From positions 682,001 to 746,000 of the forward strand of contig NZ_CP104382.1 of NCBI RefSeq assembly GCF_030582395.1: a stretch of DNA of 64,000 bases, read 5' to 3'. A program made the position numbers and the translations under genes. The notes under the pieces are model-generated. The model was not told where the DNA came from, did not search any database, and saw only the letters and a program-made list of their open reading frames with translations. The stretch comes from Ralstonia pickettii. Lineage in GTDB: Bacteria > Pseudomonadota > Gammaproteobacteria > Burkholderiales > Burkholderiaceae. This document shows positions 45,164 through 54,490 of the stretch, one piece after another; positions within the stretch are counted from its first letter, which is position 1, and every line of letters begins with the position of its first letter.

Positions 45164-45243
45164 GTTTGTGTACAAACGCGGCGCACAGGCGACGGTAAAA
45201 ATGACATGGTGGCTTGGGTGAACGGGCAGAAACCTGGCCTTCT

Positions 45244-46791
45244 TCAGCCCGCGCCCAGTGGCGAAAGCCCCACCGCAGCATGCGTCAACGCATATGCCCA
45301 CGAATACTCGAGCTCTCCCGAGGCTTGCGCGTGGATCGTGAACAGCGGCTGCCCAACGCTCACCTGATCCCGCACCCGCACGTGCATTTCCACCCCCGCG
45401 ACTTGGCGCATTGGTGCACCCGCAAGCTTTGCGATGCGGGCAAGGTGGCGGTTGTCGATGTGGACGACGATGCCGTTTTGCTCGGCAACGACATCGCGAC
45501 GGAAGACGGCTTCTCCGGGTATGCGCAAGCCGCCCTGCGCCTCGCAAATCGCTTCGAACTTCCGCCATGCAGCACCGCTATCCAGCAAGCCGGTCGCCAT
45601 ATCGAGGCCTGTTCCGGCAACAGCGGCCCCGCAAAATTCGAGTAATGCACCGGCGAGCAATACAGACCGTTCCCGCAAATCGAACGGCGCCGTCGGGGAC
45701 CGCTGCAGCACAGCCAGAACATCTCTTGCTTCCAATGCGGGGCCGATACCGCGGCCAACGGGCTGTGCGCCGTCTGTGCGCACCATCAGCACCTGCATCC
45801 CAAACGCCTGGGCCACGCGCTTGAGCAGCATATCCAGGCGCTCCAGGTCTTCGATGTTGCGCACTTTGGCCGTCGGACCGACAGGCACGTCGATCAGCAC
45901 GTGGGTCGACCCGGCTGCGATCTTCTTGGAGAGAATAGAGGCCACAAGCTGTGCATCGCTGTCGACATCGAGTGCTCTTTCAACGCGAATCAAAACGTCG
46001 TCTGCGGGGCTGAGGCTCAAGGCCCCGCCCCAGGCGAGCGATGCCCCGACCTGCCCCACCACGCTTCGCAGTTCCGCGGCACTCAAGTTGACGCGGGTGA
46101 GCGTTTCCATCATGTCTGCGGTGCCCGCTGGCGAGGTGATGGCGCGTGATGACGTTTTGGGTAGCAGCAGCCCCGCCGCCGCGCAGATGGCAACAACGAT
46201 GGGGCTGGTGCGATTGCCCGGCAGACCCCCTACGCAGTGCTTGTCTGCCACGACTGCGCGGTCCCACTGCAGCCGCTCGCCGGAGTCGACCATCGCTTGG
46301 GTGAGGTCGATGGTCTCCTTGATGGTCATGCGGCCGGCTGCGCAAGCGCTCAGGAATGCTGCGATATGGACATCGGCATAGCGCTCGTGCGAGATGTCAG
46401 CAATGATCTCTTGAAGTTGCTTTGCGTCCAGATGCCCGCCGTAGATCTTGGCCCGCAAGGCTCGCAGCGATTCAAGCGACGGCGCATGCCTGACGCAGAC
46501 TTCATCCCCGGGTCGCGCCATCAACGAAACCACCGCGCTGGCTGACAGGCTCACCTCATACTTTTCCAGCAGCCCGGATCCCACCAGGTTCAGCGTGGCA
46601 ATCAGCGACCGCTGCCCGATCTGGACTTCCACACGGGCCTGCGCGGCAAAGCCTTCCGACCGGCAGATCGCGCTGTCTGGATGCATGTAGATGACATGTT
46701 CTTGCCAGGTGTCGATGCCAAGCGCCTTGAACGTGAGGCACCGCTGCGACGCAATGGGTGCGTCAACAGAAGGCCCGGAGACGGTGCTCAT
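45244..46791 (-). CDS. Type-2 thymidine phosphorylase / AMP phosphorylase family
   Basis: Glycosyltransferase of 515 residues. An N-terminal beta domain of about 85 residues distinguishes the type-2 (archaeal AMP phosphorylase-like) group from DeoA. The phosphate and nucleoside sites are intact: [15 protein letters not shown] (183-197) and [20 protein letters not shown] (212-231). Family reactions are phosphorolysis of thymidine to deoxyribose 1-phosphate or of AMP to ribose 1,5-bisphosphate. Placement in an operon with a PRPP synthetase favours a ribose-phosphate role. It is the last gene of a five-gene unit beginning with Hsp20. Confidence 0.88.
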   Translation of the reverse strand: MSTVSGPSVDAPIASQRCLTFKALGIDTWQEHVIYMHPDSAICRSEGFAAQARVEVQIGQRSLIATLNLVGSGLLEKYEVSLSASAVVSLMARPGDEVCVRHAPSLESLRALRAKIYGGHLDAKQLQEIIADISHERYADVHIAAFLSACAAGRMTIKETIDLTQAMVDSGERLQWDRAVVADKHCVGGLPGNRTSPIVVAICAAAGLLLPKTSSRAITSPAGTADMMETLTRVNLSAAELRSVVGQVGASLAWGGALSLSPADDVLIRVERALDVDSDAQLVASILSKKIAAGSTHVLIDVPVGPTAKVRNIEDLERLDMLLKRVAQAFGMQVLMVRTDGAQPVGRGIGPALEARDVLAVLQRSPTAPFDLRERSVLLAGALLEFCGAAVAGTGLDMATGLLDSGAAWRKFEAICEAQGGLRIPGEAVFRRDVVAEQNGIVVHIDNRHLARIAKLAGAPMRQVAGVEMHVRVRDQVSVGQPLFTIHAQASGELEYSWAYALTHAAVGLSPLGAG

Positions 46792-46801
46792 GACGGGCAC
46801 G

Positions 46802-47080
46802 TCAGCCAGCAAAACGGAAGTGACCGCTGTGTAGCGTGATTTCCTTGGAGCCCGTTTGCTCGAACAGCGTGCGTGCAACGTCCTCGATATCACCGCGGTG
46901 CACTTTGAATGCACTGAGCAGATCGTCCGACCGGCAGGAACGCGCACCGAAATGGTCCTCCAGGGCCTCCGCCGTGATTGCATAGCTTGCGGAGCTGCCA
47001 TCGACTGACGCGCGGCATTGCAGACGCGGCCCCGCTGCGCAGTACGTTGGGTCGTCAGGCAGGAACCTGATCTGTTTCAT
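46802..47080 (-). CDS. DUF1488 protein
   Basis: Small protein of 92 residues in the DUF1488 family ([25 protein letters not shown], then [14 protein letters not shown] and [16 protein letters not shown]). No function is known. A GGAGG site directly precedes the ATG. It lies between prs and the phosphorylase gene with gaps of 29 and 10 bases, so it is part of that unit. Confidence 0.85.
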   Translation of the reverse strand: MKQIRFLPDDPTYCAAGPRLQCRASVDGSSASYAITAEALEDHFGARSCRSDDLLSAFKVHRGDIEDVARTLFEQTGSKEITLHSGHFRFAG

Positions 47081-47109
47081 GATGGCCTCCAGATACGAAT
47101 GCGCCCTGA

Positions 47110-48051
47110 TCAAACAAGCATCTGCCGGCTCGAAGGCAGGGATGAATCGAACATGTGCGAAACGGCGTCGACCAGCGGCTCTGTCAGCGCGATCCGGTTT
47201 GAGGGATGCGGGATGGTGTCGCACGTGACCACCTCGGCGCTGGCCGCACAAAGCTGGCTGTACGCATCCGAGGCAAATACGGCGTGCACCCCGATGCAAA
47301 CTGGCTGCGGTTGCCCATTGCGCTGCAACGCGCCCGCTGCGGTGAGCATCGTGCGCCCGGTCGAGATGATGTCGTCCACCACGACGGGCGCACACCCCGG
47401 TGGAATGTTCGGCAATTCCGCCACTTCCACATGCCACGCGCTGTGTCGCGTCTTGACCAGTGTGGCCCAAGGGGCTTCGCAGATGCCGGCGATATGCTCG
47501 ACCCACTGCCTGCTTTCAACGTCGGGACCGATCAGGAACGGCGCCTGGACATGGGTCAGGATCCATGCGGCAATCGCAGGCGCGGCTTCCACAGCGATCG
47601 TCGGCATGCGATAGACATCCGACAGGTGCGCAATGCGATGCAGATGCGGGTCTACCGTGACAAGCCAGTCGAACGCGGGGTTCAGCAAGGCGGCAAAGTG
47701 TTCGGCGGCGCGAATCTCGCCCGCGTTGAAGACGACGTCCTGTCGCATATACGCCAGATACGGCGCAATCAGGCCAACACGTCGCGCCCCGCGCTTGCGC
47801 GCGGCAATCGCCAGCCAGAGCAGTGGCAACAGCTTCTCGTCGGGGTGATCGAGCGTGCAGACAAGGGCAACGTCGGCGCCGTGCACAGGCGTGTAAAGCC
47901 GCACGTAGGATTCACCATCCGGAAAATGCGTCACGGCGGCATGCCCCAGTTCTGCGCTCAGCGGGGTGGCAAGTCGCATGGTGGCGCCCTCACAACCCGG
48001 CATGGCAATCAGCACGCGCTGCGGTCCCAGACCAACGGCTGGAGCAGTCAT
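47110..48051 (-). CDS. prs: Ribose-phosphate pyrophosphokinase (accessory copy)
   Basis: PRPP synthetase of 313 residues, making PRPP from ribose 5-phosphate and ATP. Motifs are intact: FPDGE (43-47), APYLAYMRQD (96-105), DPHLHR (134-139) and the PRPP loop VVVDDIISTGRTM (223-235). The sequence is divergent from the housekeeping Prs of the group (shortened flexible loop, Met for the usual R-Q-D context neighbours), so it is a second, specialised enzyme. It may supply PRPP to, or recycle ribose phosphates from, the neighbouring phosphorylase and phosphoribosyltransferase. It overlaps the nuclease gene by four bases. Confidence 0.9.
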   Translation of the reverse strand: MTAPAVGLGPQRVLIAMPGCEGATMRLATPLSAELGHAAVTHFPDGESYVRLYTPVHGADVALVCTLDHPDEKLLPLLWLAIAARKRGARRVGLIAPYLAYMRQDVVFNAGEIRAAEHFAALLNPAFDWLVTVDPHLHRIAHLSDVYRMPTIAVEAAPAIAAWILTHVQAPFLIGPDVESRQWVEHIAGICEAPWATLVKTRHSAWHVEVAELPNIPPGCAPVVVDDIISTGRTMLTAAGALQRNGQPQPVCIGVHAVFASDAYSQLCAASAEVVTCDTIPHPSNRIALTEPLVDAVSHMFDSSLPSSRQMLV

Positions 48052-49412
48052 GCGGCCTCCAGATCGTAGGACTGGCGGTACTCCGGCATGCGGACTGGCC
48101 ACTGCAGTTCATGCTCGATGCGCTGCCGCAGGGCGTCGCTGGCCGCCGGCTCGCCGTGCACGATGAAGGTCTGCCGCGGCGGCCGGGTGAAGCCGCGCAG
48201 CCAGGTCATCAGTTCATTGGCATCGGCATGGGCGGACAGATTTTGAATCTGCTCAACCGACGCGCGGATGGGCACTTCACGTCCATGCACGCGTAGTGCG
48301 CGTTGACCAGCCAGCAGGGCGGCACCCCGCGTGCCGGCGGCCTGGAACCCCGACATCAGGATGGCATTGCGCTTTCCGCCACCAAAGCTTTTCAGGTGAT
48401 GCAGCACCCGCCCGCCGGTTGCCATGCCGCTTGCAGCAAGAATGATCTTGGGCGCGCGATCGTTCCCGAGGTGCATCGACTGTTCCGGGCTCTGCACCGG
48501 AACGGCCAACGCACAAGCGGCCTGGCAGTCGGCAGCCCCGATATGCAGGTCGTCAACATGGCGCGCAAACACCTCGGTCGCCAGTTCGGCCATCGGGCTG
48601 TCGAGATAGATCGGCACATGGGGGATCCGATGTTCGCGAATCAACACGTAGAGGCAATACAAGAGCGATTGCGTGCGCCCCACCGCAAATGCGGGAATCA
48701 GGAGCGTGCCGCCCTGCCCGATCGTCCGCTGCACAACCTCCTGGAGCGCATCGAGCGGGTCGCCCGCAGGGTGCACGCGATCGCCATAGGTGGATTCGAC
48801 CAGCAGCGTATCGGCCTGCGCGATGGGCTCGGGTGGCCGCATGACGGGATCCACCTGCCGCCCCAGATCGCCGGAAAAGACAACGCGACGGCCCTCGGCC
48901 AGCAATGTGGCTGTCGCCGCACCGATGATGTGCCCTGCACGGTGGAACTCTGCATCCACGCCCTCCGCAACGGCAAAGCGCTCGCCATAGCCGACAGGAT
49001 GCAGCCGGCGTAGCGCCCTGTCGGCGTCCTTTTCATCGTAGAGAGGCAAGGCGGGATGATGGCGCGAAAACCCCTGGGCGTTGGCGTACTGCGCATCCTC
49101 CTGCGCGAGCCGGGCGCTGTCAGGCAGGAGGATGTTGCACAGTTCCGCCGTCCCTTTCGTGCAATAGACCGGGCCGTGAAACCCGTTACGCGCGAGTAGC
49201 GGCAGGTAGCCGCTGTGGTCGATATGGGCATGCGTCAGTACGACCGCATCGATGTGGTGCGCGTTGACTGCAAGCTTGTCCCAGTTCCGCAAGCGCAATG
49301 ACTTGTAGCCCTGAAACAGCCCGCAGTCGACCATGACGCGGCGCGCGCCGGTCTCAAGCACGTACTTGGAGCCGGTCACCGTGTCGGTCGCGCCGAGAAA
49401 TTGCAGCCGCAT
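48048..49412 (-). CDS. MBL-fold beta-CASP RNA exonuclease family protein
   Basis: Metallo-beta-lactamase fold nuclease of 454 residues of the CPSF/Ysh1-like beta-CASP group. The zinc motif T-H-A-H-I-D-H-S (H61, H63, D65, H66), AGHIIGAA, FSGDLG and the beta-CASP motifs (PAFAVGRTQSLL, ASGMATGGRVLHHL, LSAHADANEL, VHGEPAASDAL) are all present. Bacterial members act on RNA ends; the substrate here is unknown. Second gene of the Hsp20-led operon. Confidence 0.9.
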   Translation of the reverse strand: MRLQFLGATDTVTGSKYVLETGARRVMVDCGLFQGYKSLRLRNWDKLAVNAHHIDAVVLTHAHIDHSGYLPLLARNGFHGPVYCTKGTAELCNILLPDSARLAQEDAQYANAQGFSRHHPALPLYDEKDADRALRRLHPVGYGERFAVAEGVDAEFHRAGHIIGAATATLLAEGRRVVFSGDLGRQVDPVMRPPEPIAQADTLLVESTYGDRVHPAGDPLDALQEVVQRTIGQGGTLLIPAFAVGRTQSLLYCLYVLIREHRIPHVPIYLDSPMAELATEVFARHVDDLHIGAADCQAACALAVPVQSPEQSMHLGNDRAPKIILAASGMATGGRVLHHLKSFGGGKRNAILMSGFQAAGTRGAALLAGQRALRVHGREVPIRASVEQIQNLSAHADANELMTWLRGFTRPPRQTFIVHGEPAASDALRQRIEHELQWPVRMPEYRQSYDLEAA

Positions 49413-49429
49413 CCCATCGCCCCCGGCGC

Positions 49430-49852
49430 TCAGCGAATCGTGACGCGCTGCTGCGGTGACGCTTCCTTCTTGGGCAGCGTTACGCGCAGCAGCCCGTTCT
49501 CGTACGAGGCGTCGACCTTGCTTTCATCGACTGCGGCATCGAGCGTAAACATGCGCTGCATGGATCCGCTGTAGCGCTCACTGCGGATGATGCGTTCGCC
49601 TTCTTTCACCTCTGAATTGCGTTCGACCTTGGCCGAGATCATGACCGTGCCCCGATCGACCGTCACGTCGATGTCTTCCTTCTTCGCGCCCGGGATTTCT
49701 GCGACAACGTTGTAGGCCTTGTCGGACTCCGTCACGTCCACCTTGAACGGCAGCGCGCCGTCCATGCCGCCGCGGAACGAGCGCAGCAGCCCTTGGAAGA
49801 TGTCGCCAACCGGCTCAATGGCGAACGGGTCATAACGCTTGAGTTGACTCAT
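49430..49852 (-). CDS. Small heat-shock protein Hsp20
   Basis: Alpha-crystallin family chaperone of 140 residues. The crystallin domain covers about 35-135 (FKVDVTESDKAYNVVAEIPGAKKEDIDVTVDRG ... ERSEVKEGERIIRSERYSGSMQRMFTL ... ASYENGLLRVTLPKKE) and the C terminus carries the assembly tail RVTIR. It holds unfolding proteins without ATP. It heads the operon Hsp20-MBL nuclease-prs-DUF1488-phosphorylase, with an FNR-like site 76 bases upstream. Confidence 0.93.
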   Translation of the reverse strand: MSQLKRYDPFAIEPVGDIFQGLLRSFRGGMDGALPFKVDVTESDKAYNVVAEIPGAKKEDIDVTVDRGTVMISAKVERNSEVKEGERIIRSERYSGSMQRMFTLDAAVDESKVDASYENGLLRVTLPKKEASPQQRVTIR

Positions 49853-49927
49853 GACTGCCTCCTGATGATCGGCCCCGTGGATCTTGGGGCCAGCAGATTC
49901 ATCGTGGCACGGTGGCACCGAAGCGCC

Positions 49928-49941
49928 TTGCGGTAGATCAA
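49928..49941. promoter_or_regulatory. FNR/ANR-like site upstream of the Hsp20 operon
   Basis: TTGCG-GTAG-ATCAA matches the FNR consensus TTGAT-N4-ATCAA at eight of ten positions. Its right half GTAGATCAA is identical, on the minus strand, to that in the site between adh and the kinase-like gene. It lies 76 bases upstream of Hsp20. Confidence 0.5.
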
Positions 49942-50015
49942 CGGGGGCGCACAGTGGCCGCCGCGCAGGCGTCGTGCGATTCGTACCCGGCACATCGCTT
50001 CTGAGGTGCCGGCCG

Positions 50016-50039
50016 CCGTGTCAGGCTTTCCTGACACGG
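50016..50039. promoter_or_regulatory. Perfect 10-bp inverted repeat, candidate operator
   Basis: CCGTGTCAGG and CCTGACACGG separated by CTTT, in the divergent Hsp20/LRAT promoter region, 152 bases before the LRAT gene. No T-run on either side, so an operator is more likely than a terminator. Binding protein unknown. Confidence 0.5.
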
Positions 50040-50190
50040 AAACCCGCGGCCCCGACAGCATTCTCAGTTCAGCCTGCATGACGCCGGCGCGCCTGCTGCC
50101 GATACTGGTGACACGCCAGCAAGCAACGCGGCGTCTTGTCGGATCGCCCCCAGAGCCCGACAACGCCCAGCCAGTACAACGGAGCGCGCC

Positions 50191-50697
50191 ATGAGCCAGA
50201 ACATTGACTGCAGCGACCAATGGAGTGGCTCGCAGGATCTTGCCGCTTTCGACACTGCGCTTCCCGTTGGCGCACACCTTGTCGCGGACCGCGATGGGTA
50301 CGAACACCACGGCATCTATGTCGGCAACGGGCAGGTGATTCACTACGCCGGCTTCTCGCACCGTCAGCGCCGCGGGCCGGTCGAGCGCATCTCCATTGGC
50401 TGCTTTGCATGCGGCTTTTCGGTGACCATCCAGCGCGAGCCCCGCCCCTGCTACGACGGTGAGGAAGTTGCCCGCCGAGCCGGCTCCCGCCTGGGAGAAC
50501 GCGACTATCGACTGCTGACCAACAACTGCGAGCACTTCTGTTCGTGGTGCTTGTTTGGAGAATGCCGCAGCGCACAGGTGGAGGCGTGCCTGAAGAGCCC
50601 CGCGCGGGCTGCGCGCCTGCTACTGAAGCTGATGCTGCTGGTACTTTCGTCCGAATGGCGTACCGCGCAGCCACAGGCTCAGGCTCAGGCCGTATGA
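50191..50697 (+). CDS. LRAT/NC-domain protein (NlpC/P60-like papain fold)
   Basis: Protein of 168 residues with a circularly permuted papain-like LRAT domain: His in YEHHGIYVGNGQVIHYAG (H39/H40) and catalytic C113 in LLTNNCEHFCSWC. Such domains act as acyltransferases or thiol peptidases/amidases. A hydrophobic helix near the C terminus (about 141-153, ARLLLKLMLLVLSS) may touch the membrane. First gene of a unit with a 79-residue protein and an FtsH protease, an unusual pairing. Confidence 0.85.
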   Translation: MSQNIDCSDQWSGSQDLAAFDTALPVGAHLVADRDGYEHHGIYVGNGQVIHYAGFSHRQRRGPVERISIGCFACGFSVTIQREPRPCYDGEEVARRAGSRLGERDYRLLTNNCEHFCSWCLFGECRSAQVEACLKSPARAARLLLKLMLLVLSSEWRTAQPQAQAQAV

Positions 50698-50933
50698 AGC
50701 TGGAGAGCACCATGCCCCAAGCCGATACATCGTTGCGTGCGCTGATTGCCAAGTGGTTCGGCCTGAGCGACACACCACATCTGCGAATCACGCGCCTGCA
50801 TTGTCCCGGCGTTGATTGCGGCTGCGTGCAGGCGGAATTGACGACATCCGCCGGGCCACTTGCCATCCTGTTCTTCCGCCATCGGGCGGGTTGCTGGAGG
50901 CTGTTTCCGCCATCGAACGCACGCCGTCCATAG
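50694..50933 (+). CDS. Small hypothetical protein, Cys-containing
   Basis: Protein of 79 residues whose ATG overlaps the LRAT stop (ATGA), which supports coding and coupling. It has LRITRLHCPGVDCGCVQAELTT, a cluster of three Cys that could bind metal, and a Pro/Arg end. No family recognised. It lies between the LRAT gene and ftsH in the same direction. Confidence 0.6.
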   Translation: MKLESTMPQADTSLRALIAKWFGLSDTPHLRITRLHCPGVDCGCVQAELTTSAGPLAILFFRHRAGCWRLFPPSNARRP

Positions 50934-51074
50934 CGGCAACGCAAGTCGTATTCCTTGACGGCCACACCGTCTTACGGGCCGATTGATCCGCATCAAGCGT
51001 CTTTCCGGCCCAAGCACGAACATCGAAGTTCGATCGGGACGTTGGTTCACGCGCGACCATGCGAAGGTGAAAAA

Positions 51075-53024
51075 GTGAAAGAGAGTTTGAAGCCACAACA
51101 ACAGAGGTTTTCGCTTTGGTACGCCGTCATCGTCGCGTTGAGCATGCTGGCGTTCCAAGCGCTGTTCATGTCGGAGCAGGTCGACACGCTCCCCTATAGC
51201 GATTTCAAGCTCCTCCTGCATGCGGGCAAGATCAAGGACGTTGCTATTGGCGACCAAGACATCACCGGCACCTTCTCGACGGACGGCGTCGAGGCATTGC
51301 TGACGCAGCAGCAGGTCGATGCCATCCACCGCACCGGCAAGGGCGACCACCCTTTCCAGACCCTTCGCGTGAATGACCCGGCTCTTGTTCAGGAGCTGGA
51401 GGCGGCAAAGGTGCGCTTTGTCGGTCGGCCGGACAACAAATGGTTGAGCACGCTCCTGTCGTGGGTCGTGCCTGCGCTCCTGTTCTTCGCGGTTTGGAAC
51501 TTCTTGATCCGGCGCATGAGTGGGGCCGCAGCCGGAGGGCTGATGGAAATCGGCAAGAGCAAGGCAAAGGTCTACATGCAGAAGGAAACCGGTGTCACCT
51601 TCGCGGACGTAGCCGGCATCGACGAAGCCAAGGAAGAGCTGTCGGAAATCGTCAGTTTTCTGAAAGAGCCGCTGCGGTACCAGCTTCTGGGCGGCAGGAT
51701 CCCCAAGGGCGTGTTGCTCGTGGGTGCGCCTGGTACGGGCAAGACCCTGCTTGCCAAGGCAGTTGCCGGCGAAGCAGGCGTGCCTTTCTTCAGCATGAGC
51801 GGGTCGGAGTTTGTCGAGATGTTCGTTGGTGTCGGTGCGGCGCGCGTGCGGGATCTATTCAGCCAGGCTGAATCCATGGCGCCGTGCATCATCTTCATTG
51901 ACGAACTCGACGCCTTGGGCAAAACGCGTGCGTTCAATCTCGTCGGCGGCAATGAAGAGCGCGAGCAAACGCTGAACCAGCTTCTGGTCGAGATGGACGG
52001 CTTTGACAGCAACAAGGGCGTCATCATCATGGCCGCGACCAACCGGCCCGAAATCCTGGACCCTGCCCTGCTTCGTCCCGGCCGCTTTGATCGTCATGTC
52101 GCCCTCGACCGGCCGGATCTCAAGGGACGAGAGCAGATCCTCAAGGTCCACGCCAGGAACGTCACGCTGGGGGCCGATGTCGACTTGGGCAAGATCGCCG
52201 CTCGCACGCCGGGTTTTGCCGGGGCCGACCTGGCCAACCTGATCAACGAGGCGGCGCTCCTTGCCGCACGCAAAGGTAAATCCGCTGTGGAAACCGCAGA
52301 CTTTGACGAGGCGCTGGACCGCATTGTGGGTGGCCTGGAGAAAAAGAACCGCGTGATGAACGCCAGGGAAAAGGAGACGATCGCGTACCACGAAGCAGGT
52401 CATGCCATCGTGGCCGAGCACCGCCTGCTGGCCGATCGCGTTTCCAAGGTTTCCATCATTCCAAGAGGTATCGCCGCCCTGGGCTACACGCAACAGACTC
52501 CAACGGAGGACCGCTACCTCCTCAAGCACAGTGAATTGCTGGATCGGCTCGACGTGCTGCTGGGCGGTTACGTTGCCGAGCAGATCGTCTACCACGACGT
52601 ATCGACCGGTGCACAGAACGACTTGCAACGCGCCACTGACATGGCCCGGCAGATGATCACCCAGTTCGGCATGAGCGAACAACTCGGCCTGGCCACCTAC
52701 GAGCAGACGCCCAACCCGCTCCTCGCCGGTGCCGGCCTGATGCAGCGCGAGCGCAAGGAATATAGCGAGGACACAGCGCAGTTGATTGATGCGGAAGTGC
52801 GCAAGGTGTTGTCCGATGCCAGCGCGCGCGTCACCGCCACGCTGGAGGGTCAGCGCTCCAAACTGGAAGCGCTGTCGCGCATGCTGCTGGACAAGGAAGT
52901 GGTTGACCGTCACGACCTCGACATGATCCTGACTGGCAATGTGACCCCGATGCCGCCGCCGAAGGCAGATGCAGACTCTCCCGCTGACGCTGCGGGGCCG
53001 CTGCCCGCGCATGGGCCACGTTAG
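51075..53024 (+). CDS. ftsH: ATP-dependent zinc metalloprotease FtsH (accessory copy)
   Basis: Membrane-bound AAA protease of 649 residues. Two transmembrane helices (about 12-32 and 122-142) flank a periplasmic domain. Walker A GAPGTGKT (217-224), Walker [33 protein letters not shown], and the zinc motif HEAGH (439-443) are intact. Walker B has DELDA where housekeeping FtsH has DEIDA. The GTG at 51075 with AAGGTG six bases upstream is preferred; a TTG 120 bases earlier is a poor alternative. The divergent periplasmic region and island location indicate a second, stress-linked FtsH rather than the essential one. Confidence 0.92.
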   Translation: MKESLKPQQQRFSLWYAVIVALSMLAFQALFMSEQVDTLPYSDFKLLLHAGKIKDVAIGDQDITGTFSTDGVEALLTQQQVDAIHRTGKGDHPFQTLRVNDPALVQELEAAKVRFVGRPDNKWLSTLLSWVVPALLFFAVWNFLIRRMSGAAAGGLMEIGKSKAKVYMQKETGVTFADVAGIDEAKEELSEIVSFLKEPLRYQLLGGRIPKGVLLVGAPGTGKTLLAKAVAGEAGVPFFSMSGSEFVEMFVGVGAARVRDLFSQAESMAPCIIFIDELDALGKTRAFNLVGGNEEREQTLNQLLVEMDGFDSNKGVIIMAATNRPEILDPALLRPGRFDRHVALDRPDLKGREQILKVHARNVTLGADVDLGKIAARTPGFAGADLANLINEAALLAARKGKSAVETADFDEALDRIVGGLEKKNRVMNAREKETIAYHEAGHAIVAEHRLLADRVSKVSIIPRGIAALGYTQQTPTEDRYLLKHSELLDRLDVLLGGYVAEQIVYHDVSTGAQNDLQRATDMARQMITQFGMSEQLGLATYEQTPNPLLAGAGLMQRERKEYSEDTAQLIDAEVRKVLSDASARVTATLEGQRSKLEALSRMLLDKEVVDRHDLDMILTGNVTPMPPPKADADSPADAAGPLPAHGPR

Positions 53025-53214
53025 CTGCTTGAGCCCGATACACGCGACTCAATGCACGAACGTTGGCATCCGAATCCACGCTCGCCAACATCACGCCAAG
53101 AGCACTGACCCCGGATGCAAACCACTAGCTCGCGCAGCACGTGGAGCGAACGCTCATGGAAGCGCGCGGCAACCGCTCGTCATAGCCTCGAGGCGGTGTC
53201 GGCTTGCACATGTC

Positions 53215-53961
53215 CTATTGCATGTACAAGCCGCCGTTCACAGCCAGGTTGGCACCGGTGACGTAGGCAGCGTCCTCGCCGCACAGGAAGGCCACCAGGG
53301 CAGCCACTTCCTCGGGCCGGCCAAGTCGGCCTACCGGGATTTGCGGAAGAATGCGCTCCTGCATGATGTCGCTGGGAATATCGCGCGTCATTCGCGTAGC
53401 AAGATAGCCCGGCGAAATCGTGTTGACGGTCACGCCCTTTGCGGCGCACTCGAGGGCCAGCGCCTTGGTGAACCCGTGTATGCCGGCCTTGGCCGCTGCA
53501 TAGTTCGTCTGCCCGAATGCCCCTCGGGATCCGTTGACCGACGAGATATTGATGATGCGGCCCCAACCGCGCTCGGTCATGCCTTCGTATAGCGGCTTCG
53601 TCATGTTGAACACCGAGTCGAGATCGGTGGCCAAAACGTTCCGCCAGGCATCCAGCGTCATGCGCTTGAAGGTCATATCCCGCGTGATGCCGGCGTTGTT
53701 CACCAGGATGTCAACCGGACCCACGAGCGAAAGCACCTCGGATGCACATCGCTGGCAAGCGTCGTAGTCAGCCACATCCACCGCGAACGTCTGAAACAGG
53801 CGCCCCTGGGCATGTTGTTGCGCCACCCAGGCGGTCACATGCGGATTGCCAAAGGAATGGGTGACCACAACCCGATGACCCTGCGCGTTCAGACGGATTG
53901 CAATGGCCTCGCCAAGGCCGCCCATGCCCCCGGTGATCAGTGCAATGCGTTGTGTTGTCAT
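53215..53961 (-). CDS. phbB: Acetoacetyl-CoA reductase, PhbB type
   Basis: NADPH-dependent SDR of 248 residues that reduces acetoacetyl-CoA to (R)-3-hydroxybutyryl-CoA for polyhydroxybutyrate. Motifs: TGGMGGLGEAI near the N terminus, NNAGITRDMTFKRM (the PhaB hallmark), NISSVNGSRGAFGQTNYAAAKAG with Ser-Tyr-Lys, and ISPGYLATRM. A GAGG site supports the ATG. It ends the minus-strand operon adh-nitroreductase-CarboxypepD protein-phbB. A housekeeping copy likely lies elsewhere in the genome. Confidence 0.93.
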   Translation of the reverse strand: MTTQRIALITGGMGGLGEAIAIRLNAQGHRVVVTHSFGNPHVTAWVAQQHAQGRLFQTFAVDVADYDACQRCASEVLSLVGPVDILVNNAGITRDMTFKRMTLDAWRNVLATDLDSVFNMTKPLYEGMTERGWGRIINISSVNGSRGAFGQTNYAAAKAGIHGFTKALALECAAKGVTVNTISPGYLATRMTRDIPSDIMQERILPQIPVGRLGRPEEVAALVAFLCGEDAAYVTGANLAVNGGLYMQ

Positions 53962-53969
53962 GGATGGCC

Positions 53970-54482
53970 TCATCGCGCTGTCACCGGACGCGTAGCCGCG
54001 CGAGGGCAGCCCCGCTTGCACAAAAGCCACTCGTCTGCGCCGGGTTCGGTGCGCAACCGCACTACAGCATCAACCGGCTGCGCGCCCGCGCGAATGGTCA
54101 GGGTCTGCATCGCTCCCCGATACGCGGCCGTGACCTGGTAGCGCCCCCGAGGCAATCGCATATACAGCAGCGGCCCCTCCGTGCGCACGCGCAAACGGAG
54201 CTTGCCGCGGTCATCCGCAACGGAAACCTCCACATCCGACAGCGCCTCTCCGCTTCTGGCCGACACCACGTTCAGACGTACGTTGAAACGACGTGCCATC
54301 TTCTGCATGGTGTCGCGCTCATCGCTCCCGACACCGCCTGATACATAGGCGATGTCGTTCTGGAAGCGGACTTCCGGCGCCGCCGCCGCGTCCGGCCCAA
54401 TTGCGCCAGCGTAGGTGCTGGCAGCCAGAGCGAAGCCGGCGAGGAGGCTGCATTGGAGGACCAGACGACATACGAGGCTCAT
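53970..54482 (-). CDS. Secreted carboxypeptidase-regulatory-like protein
   Basis: Protein of 170 residues with a signal peptide (1-26, ending STYAGA) and one beta-sandwich resembling carboxypeptidase regulatory or CNA-B-like domains (about 65-150: LNVVSARSGEALSDVEVSVADDRGKLRLRVRTEGPLLYMRLPRGRYQVTAAYRGAMQTLTIR). A C-terminal Cys pair (LLCKRGC) may bind or stabilise. Third gene of the adh-led operon, eight bases before phbB and eight after the nitroreductase. Role unknown. Confidence 0.8.
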   Translation of the reverse strand: MSLVCRLVLQCSLLAGFALAASTYAGAIGPDAAAAPEVRFQNDIAYVSGGVGSDERDTMQKMARRFNVRLNVVSARSGEALSDVEVSVADDRGKLRLRVRTEGPLLYMRLPRGRYQVTAAYRGAMQTLTIRAGAQPVDAVVRLRTEPGADEWLLCKRGCPRAATRPVTAR

Positions 54483-54490
54483 CTCTCACC

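Larger units (their letters stand above)
49853..50190. other. Divergent promoter region, 338 bases
   Basis: Between the Hsp20 operon and the LRAT-FtsH operon. No gene is convincing. It contains an FNR/ANR-like site (49928-49941) and a perfect 10-bp inverted repeat (50016-50039), listed separately. Confidence 0.6.
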
